A stretch of DNA of 64,000 bases from the NCBI RefSeq assembly GCF_001954275.1, contig NZ_MBEU01000009.1, forward strand, positions 152,107 through 216,106, in the 5' to 3' direction. Source of the stretch: Mycobacterium sp. IS-836. Its GTDB lineage: Bacteria > Actinomycetota > Actinomycetes > Mycobacteriales > Mycobacteriaceae. The position numbers were made by a program, and so were the translations under genes. The notes below the pieces were generated by a model. That model did no database searches and was not told the DNA's origin. It saw only the letters and a list, made by a program, of their open reading frames with translations. How positions within the stretch are numbered: the first letter of the stretch is position 1; each line of letters starts with the position of its first letter. Positions 43,719-52,418 of this stretch are shown here, one piece after another.

Positions 43719-43978
43719 CGCACACCACCGACTTTCACGATCGGCGGTCGCTGCGAACCACGGATTAGCGGCGCCACCTGGAACTTCGATGCCGCGAGTC
43801 TATCCTCAGGATCGGCCACAGGCGCCGCCAGCTACACGGAAGACGACGAGCGGAGCACACCGCTGTCAGGCCGCTGCCACGTGGCCGCAGTCCGGTGGAT
43901 TTCGACCGTGCTGACGGAGGGCAAGCCTTGAGCGCGAATTCGCCAGGCGCGACGACGGATCTCCGACGGTTGAGGTAC

Positions 43979-45136
43979 TCACCCCCACCAGAACGACGTG
44001 GCGATCGCCACGTAGAGCGCGATGAGCACCGTCCCCTCAAACCAGGTCGACTCGCCGTCGAAGGTCACCAGCACCGCAACGAGCGCCGACATGATCATCG
44101 ACGCCAGCAACAGCGGTGAGAACACCAGATCGAAACCAGGCTGGCCGAGCCATGCCGCCGCCAGGCAGACGATCGGGGCGATGGTGAGCGCGATCTGGAC
44201 AGGCGACTGGAGGATTACCTGGACCGCGTAGTCCATCTGGTTCTTGGCCGCCAGCTGAATGCCGACGAAATTCTCCACAGCGTTGCCGGCGATCGCCACG
44301 ATCACCAGACCGGCGAACACCTCGTTAATGCCCGCTGCATGCATCGCCGGCTCTAGGGCGGCGACGAACCATTCCGACACGAAGGCCGCACCGATCCCGG
44401 CGACGGCCAGCATGCCGATAGCCATCGCCAGCGGCCACTCCCCGTGTGCTGCCGCCACACTGGCGGCTTTGGCCGAATCGGGGCTGGCCACAATGGGAGA
44501 CGACGCTCTGGACGTTTCATGACGAACTTGCCCCACCGGGTCGACAGCACGCTTTCCGAGCGTGGCGGGCAGCGAGAGTGCGAACAGCGCAAGCATGACG
44601 ATGGAGACGACGACCGACACCGCCCGCTCGTGCGGTTGCGCCGGGGTGTGTGTTGCAGCGGTGAGCGAGGGCACAGCGAGGATGAATACCGCGAGGGTGA
44701 ACATCAATCCGAGGGTGCGTCCGTCGTCGGCGGCGAAGCGCTGGCGGCCGTGTTTGATACCGCCGACCACGAAGGACAGCCCGAGCACCAGCAGGGCGTT
44801 GGAGAGAATCGAGCCGACGATGGTGGCCTTAACCACCCCATAAAGACCTGCTTTGAGTGCGAACAGTATGACGAACAATTCGGGCAGGTTCCCCAACGCC
44901 GTCTGCAGTATCCCAGTCGCGTTGGGCCCGAGCCGGTCTCCGAGCGCCTCCACCGAACGGCCGACCAAAGATGCCAACGTGGCCAACGCAAGTGCGGACA
45001 CGATGAACGTCAGCACTGCATTCACGTGGGCGAAGTGCAGAACTCCGGTCGCCATGGCCGCGATAACCGTGATGGTGATCATGATGCGGTCACGCTGGGT
45101 CAGCAGCGGGAGCCGTTCAGAATGGGTGGTTGTCAC
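43979..45136 (-). CDS. CaxA-type Ca2+/H+ (cation) exchanger
   Basis: A 385-residue protein with about eleven membrane helices in two homologous halves. Each half carries a CaCA motif: GNLPELFVILFALKAGL in the first and GNAVENFVGIQLAAKNQ in the second. A hydrophilic loop rich in Ala/Ser joins them. It should exchange Ca2+ or another cation for protons across the membrane. GTG 45136 follows AGGAGAGG. It lies 260 bases downstream of the P450 start region with no gene visible between them. Confidence 0.9.
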   Translation of the reverse strand: MTTTHSERLPLLTQRDRIMITITVIAAMATGVLHFAHVNAVLTFIVSALALATLASLVGRSVEALGDRLGPNATGILQTALGNLPELFVILFALKAGLYGVVKATIVGSILSNALLVLGLSFVVGGIKHGRQRFAADDGRTLGLMFTLAVFILAVPSLTAATHTPAQPHERAVSVVVSIVMLALFALSLPATLGKRAVDPVGQVRHETSRASSPIVASPDSAKAASVAAAHGEWPLAMAIGMLAVAGIGAAFVSEWFVAALEPAMHAAGINEVFAGLVIVAIAGNAVENFVGIQLAAKNQMDYAVQVILQSPVQIALTIAPIVCLAAAWLGQPGFDLVFSPLLLASMIMSALVAVLVTFDGESTWFEGTVLIALYVAIATSFWWG

Positions 45137-45184
45137 ACGCCTCTCCTGCTCTGATCGCGCCGAAGTTTTCCAGAATCGCACGGT

Positions 45185-45309
45185 TCACACCAACCAGGCA
45201 TGCAGCGTCTGACGCGACACACCCACCTTCTCGGCGACCTGCGAAATCGCTAACCCATCACCGCCAGCAAGGCCCGGTCCCTCTGCTCGGCCACGGTTAA
45301 CTCCCTCAT
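45185..45309 (-). pseudogene. Frameshifted N-terminal fragment of an IS481-type transposase
   Basis: Reading the minus strand from ATG at 45309 gives MRELTVAEQRDRALLAVMG then a stop. Shifting the frame continues LAISQVAEKVGVSRQTLHAW before a stop at 45185. This is the helix-turn-helix start of the widespread mycobacterial IS481-family transposases. The catalytic DDE part is absent. It marks a decayed insertion between the exchanger gene and a tRNA. Confidence 0.8.
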
Positions 45310-45317
45310 CGAAGGAG

Positions 45318-45411
45318 TGTCAAGGATCAGCCGAGGTATCTGTCAACCATCAGCCGGAACACTGTCGGGCATCACCCGAAGGCAAGCTGTCGGGCATCAA
45401 CTGAGGTCATA
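45318..45411. repeat. Four imperfect 22-25 bp tandem repeats next to the tRNA
   Basis: Units starting TGTC....ATCA.C.GA.G occur at 45318, 45341, 45363 and 45388. The array lies between the transposase remnant and the tRNA, upstream of the former's start. It looks like the leftover end of the insertion sequence, possibly with transposase-binding sites. Confidence 0.7.
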
Positions 45412-45420
45412 CAGCTGACG

Positions 45421-45494
45421 TGGGGCGGGCGGGGCTCGAACCCGCGACCAACGGATTATGAGTCCGCGGCTCTAACCAACTGAGCTACCGCCCC
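45421..45494 (-). tRNA. tRNA with CAT anticodon (tRNA-Met, or Ile2)
   Basis: A 74-nt cloverleaf. The acceptor GGGGCGG pairs with CCGCCCC, the D-stem GCTC pairs with GAGC, and the anticodon loop CTCATAA reads CAT. The T-arm is GCGGG-TTCGAGC-CCCGC and the discriminator is A; no CCA is encoded. The CAT anticodon means elongator Met unless lysidine-modified to Ile2; these cannot be told apart by eye. Confidence 0.95.
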
Positions 45495-45528
45495 CGCTTG
45501 GTGCGGCACCAATGGTGCCACGCCGCCG

Positions 45529-46356
45529 TCAGCTGAACACCGTCTGGCCCTCGGCGTCGAGCAGGTAGCGCTCGGTGCCGTGATCGACTCGGGCGGCGTC
45601 GGCGCCCAGCGACACCGCGATCTTGTTGCTGGCATTGCGCATGACGTCGAAGGTGAGCTCCACGGCCTTCGCCTCGGAAAACCGGGAGCGCACCTCGGCG
45701 GCAACGTCGGCGACGAGGTGCGCAGGAGTCCAAATTAACGCATCGGTGTAGCGAAGCGCTGCTTTAGCGCGCTCGTCGAGCAAACTTGAGTCCTCGTACC
45801 GCTCGATATCGCCGTACAGGGTCTCGGAGCCTCCGGCGTCGAGGGCGGTGGTTTCGCGCAGGGATTTGCACAGCCGGCAGTTGTGCTGGGCCGCGCCGCG
45901 CAGCCGGACCAGCTCGGCGGTGACGGGATCAAGCGCCCGCATCCGCGCCACCGCGGGCAGGAAGTCGTTGAACACCACATCGGAAGGGTCGGTGGCGTGA
46001 TCCCACGAGATCGGCCCGTCAACCCAGCCGAGATGTTCGGACCCGATACCGAGCGCCTCGAACCCAGCGCGCACCCGCGGAATGAAGTCGGCGATATACA
46101 TCTGCACCACAACACCAAAGGTGCTGTCCCCCAACTGCTTCCACAGCCGCGACCGCTGCTCGCCGGTGATCGCCGAGACGTCGACGCTGAACTGCTCGGC
46201 GAACTCGGCGACGACGGCCTCCGCCTCGGAAGCGGGCTCGTCCACCTCGACGCACGCGGGCAACGGCGGCAGTGACAACGTCTGCCCGCACACCCGCCGC
46301 ACCAGTCCCGCGATGCGTCCGTCGCCTGGCGACAACGCCACTAACCGCGTCAGCAT
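45529..46356 (-). CDS. Carboxymuconolactone decarboxylase/AhpD-like protein (Rv2313c-like)
   Basis: A 275-residue protein with an AhpD-type core: [20 protein letters not shown] contains the CxxC of the CMD fold, followed by [22 protein letters not shown] and [17 protein letters not shown]. An N-terminal extension of about 110 residues precedes the core. CxxC members reduce peroxides through a thiol relay; others are lactone decarboxylases. It lies 40 bases downstream of pmbA and may share its transcript. Position and appearance match Rv2313c. Confidence 0.85.
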   Translation of the reverse strand: MLTRLVALSPGDGRIAGLVRRVCGQTLSLPPLPACVEVDEPASEAEAVVAEFAEQFSVDVSAITGEQRSRLWKQLGDSTFGVVVQMYIADFIPRVRAGFEALGIGSEHLGWVDGPISWDHATDPSDVVFNDFLPAVARMRALDPVTAELVRLRGAAQHNCRLCKSLRETTALDAGGSETLYGDIERYEDSSLLDERAKAALRYTDALIWTPAHLVADVAAEVRSRFSEAKAVELTFDVMRNASNKIAVSLGADAARVDHGTERYLLDAEGQTVFS

Positions 46357-46396
46357 TCGTCACACGTTAGAACCCGCCCCGCCGCTGGGCAATTGG

Positions 46397-47770
46397 CTAG
46401 TGCGCCTGGCTCACCGACGACATGTAGAAGTCCGGGATGCGCAGCGACGGCATCGCCGCCCGGGTGGCCCAATCTCCCCACTCCCGCGGCAGGGTCTTCT
46501 CGCTGACCCCGGCCTCGGTGGCCCGCCGCAGCAGGCCCAGCGGGCTCTCGTTGAAGCGGAAGTTGTTGACGGCCGCGGTCACCTCGCCGTCTTCGACCAG
46601 GTATACGCCGTCGCGGGTCAGGCCCGTGAGCAGCAGGGTGGTCGGGTCGACCACCCGCATGTACCACAGCGTGGTCAGCAGCAGGCCGCGCTCGGTGCCC
46701 GCGATCATGTCGGCCAGCTCAGCCGACCCGCCCGTCATCACCAGGTTGTCGGCGGCCACGGCGACCTGGGCGTCGTATTTGGCGGCAATGGCCCGCGGAT
46801 ACGCCAGCGCGTTGATCACCCCGTCGCGGATCCAGTCCACCTGGCCGATCTCCATGCCGTTATCGAACACCGACACGGTCTCCGAGGAGTTGCTCGTCGC
46901 GACGAACGGCGTGCAGGCCAGGCCCGGCGCCATCGGATCGGAGAACAACGTCAGCGGCAGATCGGTGAGCCGCTCCCCTATCCGGGTCCCGCCCCCGGGG
47001 GCGGAGAAGGCGGTCCGGCCCTCGCGCGCGCCGCGGCCGGCCATCGACCAGCCCAGGTAGATCATCATGTCTGCCACCGTCGATGGGGGCATGAGCGTCT
47101 CGTAATGCCCCGCTGGCAATTCGACGGTCCGCTGCGCCCAACCGAGCCGCGTCGACAGTTGCTCGAGCAGCAGATCCGTTGGCACATCGACGAAATCGGG
47201 CGTGCCGACCCCCACCCAGGCGCTCGCGTCGCCACGCTTGCCGTTGATCTCCACCGCACCGGCGGGCTGGGTGAAGCGGCGGCGCAACCCGGTCGACGAC
47301 GCCAGGAACGTCGTCGAAACACTATGGTGCGCATAGCCATACAAACGGTCGCTGCCCTTGAACCCGCGGCTCAGCGAGGCGGCGAGGTCGCCGAATATCT
47401 CCGGCCCTGTCCCCGGTGCGGGGGCATTCCAATCAGCCGGCACCCCGGTATCGGCGAGCAACGGCGCGGCATCGCCGGCCTCCGGCGCGGAGCGGGCCGC
47501 GTCCTGGGACGCCGCAACCAGCCCGGGGATCACCCGCGGATCCACTTCCGCGGAAACCATGGTGCCGACGCGCGTGCTGCTGCCGTCGCGCACAATCGAA
47601 ATCACCGTCACGCTGCGGTTGACCGAAACCCCATTGGTGGTCATCGAATTGCCCGCCCAGCGCAACGTCGCCTCGACGCGGTCGGTGACCAGAACCATGG
47701 TCTCGTTGGCGCCGCCGAGTTTCGCCGCCTCGTCCAAAACGATGTTGACGACGTGCTGCGCTGAAATCAT
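46397..47770 (-). CDS. pmbA: TldD/PmbA family protein, PmbA (TldE) subunit
   Basis: A 457-residue PmbA: EATLRWAGNSMTTNGVSVNR in the N-domain, VELPAGHYETLMPPSTVADM, PMAPGLACTPFVATSNSS and WYMRVVDPTTLLLTGLTRDGVYLVEDGEV near the end. TldD and PmbA form a heterodimeric metallopeptidase that processes peptides such as microcins; TldD holds the zinc site. Its ATG overlaps the tldD stop (ATGA). Equivalent to Rv2314c. Confidence 0.93.
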   Translation of the reverse strand: MISAQHVVNIVLDEAAKLGGANETMVLVTDRVEATLRWAGNSMTTNGVSVNRSVTVISIVRDGSSTRVGTMVSAEVDPRVIPGLVAASQDAARSAPEAGDAAPLLADTGVPADWNAPAPGTGPEIFGDLAASLSRGFKGSDRLYGYAHHSVSTTFLASSTGLRRRFTQPAGAVEINGKRGDASAWVGVGTPDFVDVPTDLLLEQLSTRLGWAQRTVELPAGHYETLMPPSTVADMMIYLGWSMAGRGAREGRTAFSAPGGGTRIGERLTDLPLTLFSDPMAPGLACTPFVATSNSSETVSVFDNGMEIGQVDWIRDGVINALAYPRAIAAKYDAQVAVAADNLVMTGGSAELADMIAGTERGLLLTTLWYMRVVDPTTLLLTGLTRDGVYLVEDGEVTAAVNNFRFNESPLGLLRRATEAGVSEKTLPREWGDWATRAAMPSLRIPDFYMSSVSQAH

Positions 47771-49284
47771 CGGCCACCCTCTGTACGGGTGTTGAGCACG
47801 TTGACGCCCCGGAACAACGCCGACGGGCAGCCGTGGCTGACGGCGGCGATCTGTCCGGGCTGGGCCTTGCCGCAGTTGAGCGCGCCGCCCAGCCGCCAGG
47901 TGGACGCGCCGCCCACGGCTTCCATGGAATTCCAGAAGTCGATGGTGGTCGCCTGATAGGCGACATCGCGCAACTGGCCGTCCAGGCGGCCGTCGCGAAT
48001 CCGGAAGAACCGTTGCCCGGTGAACTGAAAGTTGTAGCGCTGCATGTCGATCGACCACGACTTGTCGCCGACGATGTAGATGCCGTCCTCGACCCGGCCG
48101 ATCAAATCGGCGGTGCTGGTGTCGTCGGGGCCGGGCTGCAGCGACACGTTGGCCATCCGCTGGATCGGCACGTGGTGCGGCGAATCGGCATACGAGCAGC
48201 CGTTGGAGCGCTGCTGCCCCAGCCTCGGCGCGAACACCCGGTCGAGTTGATAGCCGACGAACACCCCGTCGCGCACCAGATCCCAGCTTTGCGCGGCCAC
48301 GCCCTCGTCGTCGTAACCAATTGTGGCCAAGCCGAATTCGACGGTGCGGTCGGCGGTCACGTTCATCACTGGCGACCCGTAGCGCATGGTGCCAAGCTTG
48401 TCGGGGGTGGCGAACGACGTTCCGGCGTAGGCGGCCTCGTAGCCGATCGCGCGGTCGTATTCGGTGGCGTGCCCGATGGATTCGTGAATCGTCAGCCACA
48501 GGTTGGTCGGGTCGATCACCAGGTCGTTGCGGCCCGGGGTAACGCTGGGCGCCTTGACCTTCTCGGCCAGCAGCGACGGCAGCTGCGCGAGCTCGTCGGT
48601 CCAGTTCCACACGTCGTCGCCGGCCACCACCTCCCAGCCCCGGCCCATCGGCGGCACCAGCGTGCGCATCGAGTCGAAACTGCCCGCGGCCGCATCAACG
48701 GTCACCGCTTCCAGCGACGGCTGCAGCCGCACCCGCTGCTGGGTGATCGACGACCCGAAGGTATCGGCGTAGAACGTCTGCTCCTTGACCGCGGTCAACC
48801 CGGCCGACACGTGGTCGATGCCGTCGGCGTCCAGCAGCCGCCCGGAGTAATCCTCGAGCACGGCGATCTTGTCGGCGGCCGGGATGTCGAACGGATCGAT
48901 CCGGTAGTTCGACACGTAGGTGGCGTCGGCGTAGACCGGCTCCGGCGCGAGCTCGACGCGCTCGGTGTTCAGCGTCGCCAGCGTGGTGGCGACATGCACG
49001 GCACGGCGCGCGGTCTCGGCGGCGACCGACGGCGCCAACTCGGCATGCGAGGCGAATCCCCAGGTGCCGTCGACGATCACGCGCACCGCGAGGCCCACCT
49101 CTCGGCTGATGACCGCGGTCTCCAGCTCGCCGTCACGCAGCTGGACGATCTCGGTACTGATGCGGTGAACCCGCAGGTCGGCGTGGCTGGCCCCGGCCTT
49201 GGTGGCCGCCGACAGCGCGGCGTCGGCCAGCTCGTGGCGCGGCAGGTCCAGGAAGTCGGCATCGATCCCCCGGTTCGGTGTCAC
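47767..49284 (-). CDS. tldD: TldD metallopeptidase subunit
   Basis: A 505-residue TldD with the zinc motif HESIGHATEYDR (HExxxH followed by E), the N-terminal ADLRVHRISTEIVQLRDGEL, GTMRYGSPVMNVTADRTVE and the C-terminal GGALNCGKAQPGQ. It pairs with PmbA, encoded immediately downstream with a four-base overlap. The start is a GTG with the divergent uspA operon 33 bases away. Equivalent to Rv2315c. Confidence 0.95.
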   Translation of the reverse strand: MTPNRGIDADFLDLPRHELADAALSAATKAGASHADLRVHRISTEIVQLRDGELETAVISREVGLAVRVIVDGTWGFASHAELAPSVAAETARRAVHVATTLATLNTERVELAPEPVYADATYVSNYRIDPFDIPAADKIAVLEDYSGRLLDADGIDHVSAGLTAVKEQTFYADTFGSSITQQRVRLQPSLEAVTVDAAAGSFDSMRTLVPPMGRGWEVVAGDDVWNWTDELAQLPSLLAEKVKAPSVTPGRNDLVIDPTNLWLTIHESIGHATEYDRAIGYEAAYAGTSFATPDKLGTMRYGSPVMNVTADRTVEFGLATIGYDDEGVAAQSWDLVRDGVFVGYQLDRVFAPRLGQQRSNGCSYADSPHHVPIQRMANVSLQPGPDDTSTADLIGRVEDGIYIVGDKSWSIDMQRYNFQFTGQRFFRIRDGRLDGQLRDVAYQATTIDFWNSMEAVGGASTWRLGGALNCGKAQPGQIAAVSHGCPSALFRGVNVLNTRTEGGR

Positions 49285-49317
49285 GAATCCACCGTAACGA
49301 CCCGCTTTAATACACCC

Positions 49318-50190
49318 ATGGCCGACGCGCCCCGCCGATCCACTCCGCTGGGTTATGCCCTGCTGGCGCCCAGCCTGTTCGGGGTCGTCGCGTTCTTGCT
49401 ACTGCCCATCCTCGTGGTGATCTGGCTGAGCCTGTACCGCTGGGACCTGCTCGGCCCGCTGCGCTACGTGGGCCTGGCCAACTGGCGCGCGGTGCTGGCC
49501 GACGCCGACTTCGGCAACTCGCTGATCGTCACCGCCGTCTTCGTGGCGATCGTCGTTCCCGCGCAGACCGTGCTGGGGCTGGCCGCCGCCACGATGCTGG
49601 CTCGCGAGTTGCCGGGCACCGGCCTGTTTCGCACCCTCTACGTGCTGCCGTGGATCTGCGCGCCGCTGGCCATCGCCGTGTTGTGGCGCTGGATCCTGGC
49701 TCCCACCGACGGCGCCGTCAGCGCCGTGCTCGGGCACAGCATCGGCTGGCTGTCGGATCCCAGCTTTGCGCTGCCGCTGGTGTCGGCGGTGGTCGTGTGG
49801 ACCAACGTCGGCTACGTCTCGCTGTCCTTTCTCGCGGGGCTGCTGGCGATCCCAGCCGACATCTACGCCGCCGCACGCACCGACGGCGCCACCGCCTGGC
49901 AGCGGTTCTGGCGCATCACGCTGCCCATGCTGAGGCCGACGATGTTTTTCGTCCTGGTGACCGGGATCGTCAGCAGCGCACAGGTTTTCGACACCGTCTA
50001 CGCGCTGACCGGCGGCGGTCCGGAACTCCGCACCGACCTGGTGGCCCACCGCATCTACGCCGAGGCGTTCGGCTCGGCGGCGATCGGCCGGGCGTCGGTC
50101 ATGGCGGTGGTGCTGTTCGTCATCCTGGTCGGCGTCACGGCCGTCCAGCACTTGTACTTCCGGCGGCGGATCAGCTATGACCTCACCTAG
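49318..50190 (+). CDS. uspA: ABC sugar importer permease UspA
   Basis: A 290-residue permease with six membrane segments and the EAA loop DIYAAARTDGATAWQRFWRITLP that contacts the ATPase. Order and appearance match Rv2316. It forms the channel with UspB for a substrate delivered by UspC; the M. tuberculosis system binds amino sugars as far as I recall. No ATPase gene is in the operon, so a shared ATPase (such as the multi-sugar type) is presumed. It overlaps uspB by 14 bases. Confidence 0.95.
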   Translation: MADAPRRSTPLGYALLAPSLFGVVAFLLLPILVVIWLSLYRWDLLGPLRYVGLANWRAVLADADFGNSLIVTAVFVAIVVPAQTVLGLAAATMLARELPGTGLFRTLYVLPWICAPLAIAVLWRWILAPTDGAVSAVLGHSIGWLSDPSFALPLVSAVVVWTNVGYVSLSFLAGLLAIPADIYAAARTDGATAWQRFWRITLPMLRPTMFFVLVTGIVSSAQVFDTVYALTGGGPELRTDLVAHRIYAEAFGSAAIGRASVMAVVLFVILVGVTAVQHLYFRRRISYDLT

Positions 50191-51001
50191 TCGCCTCTCC
50201 AACGGCGTGATCTACGCGAGCCTCGCACTCGGTGCGCTGATCACGTTGGCGCCCTTCGCGCTTGGGTTGCTGACATCGTTCACGTCGGCCCACCAATTCG
50301 CGACGGGCACACCGCTGCAGTGGCCGCGGCCACCGACGCTGGCCAACTATGCCGACCTGGCCGGCGCCGGGTTCGGCCGGGCGGCGGCGGTGACCGCGTT
50401 GATGACGGCGGTGATTCTGGTTGGCCAACTGACGTTTTCGGTGCTGGCTGCCTACGCGTTTGCTCGGCTGCAGTTTCCCGGGCGCGACGCGCTGTTCTGG
50501 GTCTACATCGCGACGCTGATGGTGCCGGGCACCGTCACGGTAGTCCCGATGTACCTGATGATGGCGCAGCTCGGTCTGCGCAACACGTTCTGGGCGTTGG
50601 TGTTGCCGTTCATGTTCGGCTCGCCCTACGCGATTTTCCTGCTGCGCGAGCATTTTCGGATCATTCCGAGCGACTTGATCAACGCCGCGCGCCTCGACGG
50701 CGCCACCACGTTGGACGTGATCGTGCACGTGGTGATTCCGTCCAGCCGTCCGGTCCTGGCCGCCCTGACGCTGATCACCGTGGTGTCGCAATGGAATAAC
50801 TTCATGTGGCCGTTGGTGATCACCAGTGGCCACAAGTGGCGGGTGCTGACGGTGGCTACGGCCGACCTGCAGTCGCGTTTCAACTCGCAGTGGACGCTGG
50901 TGATGGCCGCGACCACGATCGCGATCGCGCCGTTGATCGTGCTATTCGTGATCTTCCAGCGGCATATCGTCGCGTCGATCGTCGTGTCGGGGCTCAAGTG
51001 A
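50177..51001 (+). CDS. uspB: ABC sugar importer permease UspB
   Basis: A 274-residue MalG-type permease with six helices and the EAA loop DLINAARLDGATTLDVIVHVVIP. The start overlaps the uspA end, so translation is coupled. It is the second channel subunit of the UspABC importer, equivalent to Rv2317. A 79-base gap with an inverted repeat separates it from uspC. Confidence 0.95.
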   Translation: MTSPSRLSNGVIYASLALGALITLAPFALGLLTSFTSAHQFATGTPLQWPRPPTLANYADLAGAGFGRAAAVTALMTAVILVGQLTFSVLAAYAFARLQFPGRDALFWVYIATLMVPGTVTVVPMYLMMAQLGLRNTFWALVLPFMFGSPYAIFLLREHFRIIPSDLINAARLDGATTLDVIVHVVIPSSRPVLAALTLITVVSQWNNFMWPLVITSGHKWRVLTVATADLQSRFNSQWTLVMAATTIAIAPLIVLFVIFQRHIVASIVVSGLK

Positions 51002-51016
51002 CCCGGACTCGCGCCG

Positions 51017-51069
51017 AGATTGCCGCCATGGCTGCGATTTTCACGAATTTACGACCACCACGGCAATCT
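51017..51069. repeat. Inverted repeat between uspB and uspC
   Basis: The arms AGATTGCCG (51017-51025) and CGGCAATCT (51061-51069) are perfectly complementary around a 35-base loop that contains GCCATGGC. It may attenuate transcription or stabilise the uspAB message before uspC; this is inferred from position only. Confidence 0.4.
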
Positions 51070-51080
51070 GGGCGCACGCG

Positions 51081-52418
51081 ATGACCCGTCCTCGGTTCTC
51101 CACGATGGTTGCGGGAGCGATCGCCCTCGTCGCGGCGTTGTTGGCCGCGACGGCGATGCTGCTGGATTATTCCGGCGACCCGCACGGCAGCAAGATCGTT
51201 GTGACGGTGCGGGTCTGGGGCGATCAGATCGGTACGGCATATCGGCAATCGTTCGAGGCATTCACCCGCGCGCATCCCGATATCCAGGTGCACCTCAACA
51301 CGGTCGCCTACTCGACGTACTTCAACACCCTGCGCACCGACGTGGCCGGCGGCAGCGCCGACGACATCTTCTGGGTGTCCAACGCCTATCTGGCCGCGTA
51401 TGCCGACAGCGACCGGCTGCTGGACATCGGCAAGACGCTCGGCCCGGGCGCCGCGTCGGCGTGGGAGCCGGCCGTGGTCGATCAATTCACCCGCGGCGGG
51501 GCGCTGTGGGGTGTGCCGCAGCTGACCGACGCCGGCATCGCCGTGTTCTACAACGCGGACCTGCTTGCGGCCGCGGGGGTTGACCCCGCCCAGCTGAACG
51601 GCGCGCGGTGGAGTCCCTACGGCGACGACACGTTGCGGCCATTGCTGTCCCGGCTCACCTTCGACGCGGATGGACATGCCGCGGGCACACCGGGTTTCGA
51701 CGCCGGGCGGGTACGTCAGTGGGGGTACAACGCCGCCAACGACGCTCAGGCCATCTACCTCAACTACATCGGGTCGGCGGGCGGGGTATTTCAGCGCGGC
51801 GACGAGTTCGCATTCGACAACCCCGCCGCGATCAAGGCCTTCCGCTACCTGGTCCGCCTGATCAACGACGACCACGTCGCCCCGCCCGCCTCGGACACCA
51901 ACGACAACGGTGACTTCTCCCGCAACCAGTTTCTTGCCGGCAGGATGGCGCTGTTTCAGTCCGGCACCTACAACCTGGCAGCGGTGGCCCGCGATGCCCG
52001 GTTCCACTGGGGTGTGGCGATGCTGCCGATCGGACCCGCCGGTCGGGTGAGCGTCACCAATGGCATTGCGGCGGCGGGCAACGCCGCGACCAAGCACCCA
52101 GATGCGGTGCGGCAGGTGCTGGCCTGGATGGGCAGCGGCGAGGGCAACGCGTATTTGGGCCGTCAGGGTGCTGCCATCCCTGCCGTGCTGTCCGCCCAAC
52201 CGGTCTACTACTCCTATTGGGCCGCCCGCGGCGTCGATGTCACACCGTTCTTCACGGTGCTCGACGGGCCGCGCATTCCGGCCCCGGGTGGGGCGGGCTT
52301 CGCCGCCGGCGACACAGCGCTGCAAAGCTACTTCGACGAAATGTTCCTGGGCCGAGGCGATGTCGCGGATATTCTGCGACGGGCCCAACAGGCGGCCAAC
52401 GCCGCCGCCCGCCGCTAG
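51081..52418 (+). CDS. uspC: ABC importer substrate-binding protein UspC
   Basis: A 445-residue extracellular solute-binding protein (family 1). It has an N-terminal membrane/signal segment (about 9-30, no lipobox cysteine), then VTVRVWGDQIGTAYRQSFEAF, DIFWVSNAYLAAYAD, GVPQLTDAGIAVFYNADLL, FLAGRMALFQSG and ATKHPDAVRQVLAWM. It captures the substrate for UspAB. Equivalent to Rv2318. The absence of a lipobox suggests the uncleaved helix tethers it. Its last four bases overlap the convergent stress-protein gene. Confidence 0.93.
   Translation: MTRPRFSTMVAGAIALVAALLAATAMLLDYSGDPHGSKIVVTVRVWGDQIGTAYRQSFEAFTRAHPDIQVHLNTVAYSTYFNTLRTDVAGGSADDIFWVSNAYLAAYADSDRLLDIGKTLGPGAASAWEPAVVDQFTRGGALWGVPQLTDAGIAVFYNADLLAAAGVDPAQLNGARWSPYGDDTLRPLLSRLTFDADGHAAGTPGFDAGRVRQWGYNAANDAQAIYLNYIGSAGGVFQRGDEFAFDNPAAIKAFRYLVRLINDDHVAPPASDTNDNGDFSRNQFLAGRMALFQSGTYNLAAVARDARFHWGVAMLPIGPAGRVSVTNGIAAAGNAATKHPDAVRQVLAWMGSGEGNAYLGRQGAAIPAVLSAQPVYYSYWAARGVDVTPFFTVLDGPRIPAPGGAGFAAGDTALQSYFDEMFLGRGDVADILRRAQQAANAAARR

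Noticed and set aside
43719..43978. Possible gene between the P450 and the exchanger
   Set aside because: No frame has a start, ribosome-binding site and protein-like composition; I see nothing definite in this 260-base gap.
45185..45411. Complete insertion sequence
   Set aside because: Only the transposase N-terminus and end-like repeats remain; no DDE domain or second inverted end is found.
47833..49317. Long N-terminal extension in frame with uspA
   Set aside because: It is antisense to tldD, which has clear motifs; the uspA protein starts naturally at 49318.
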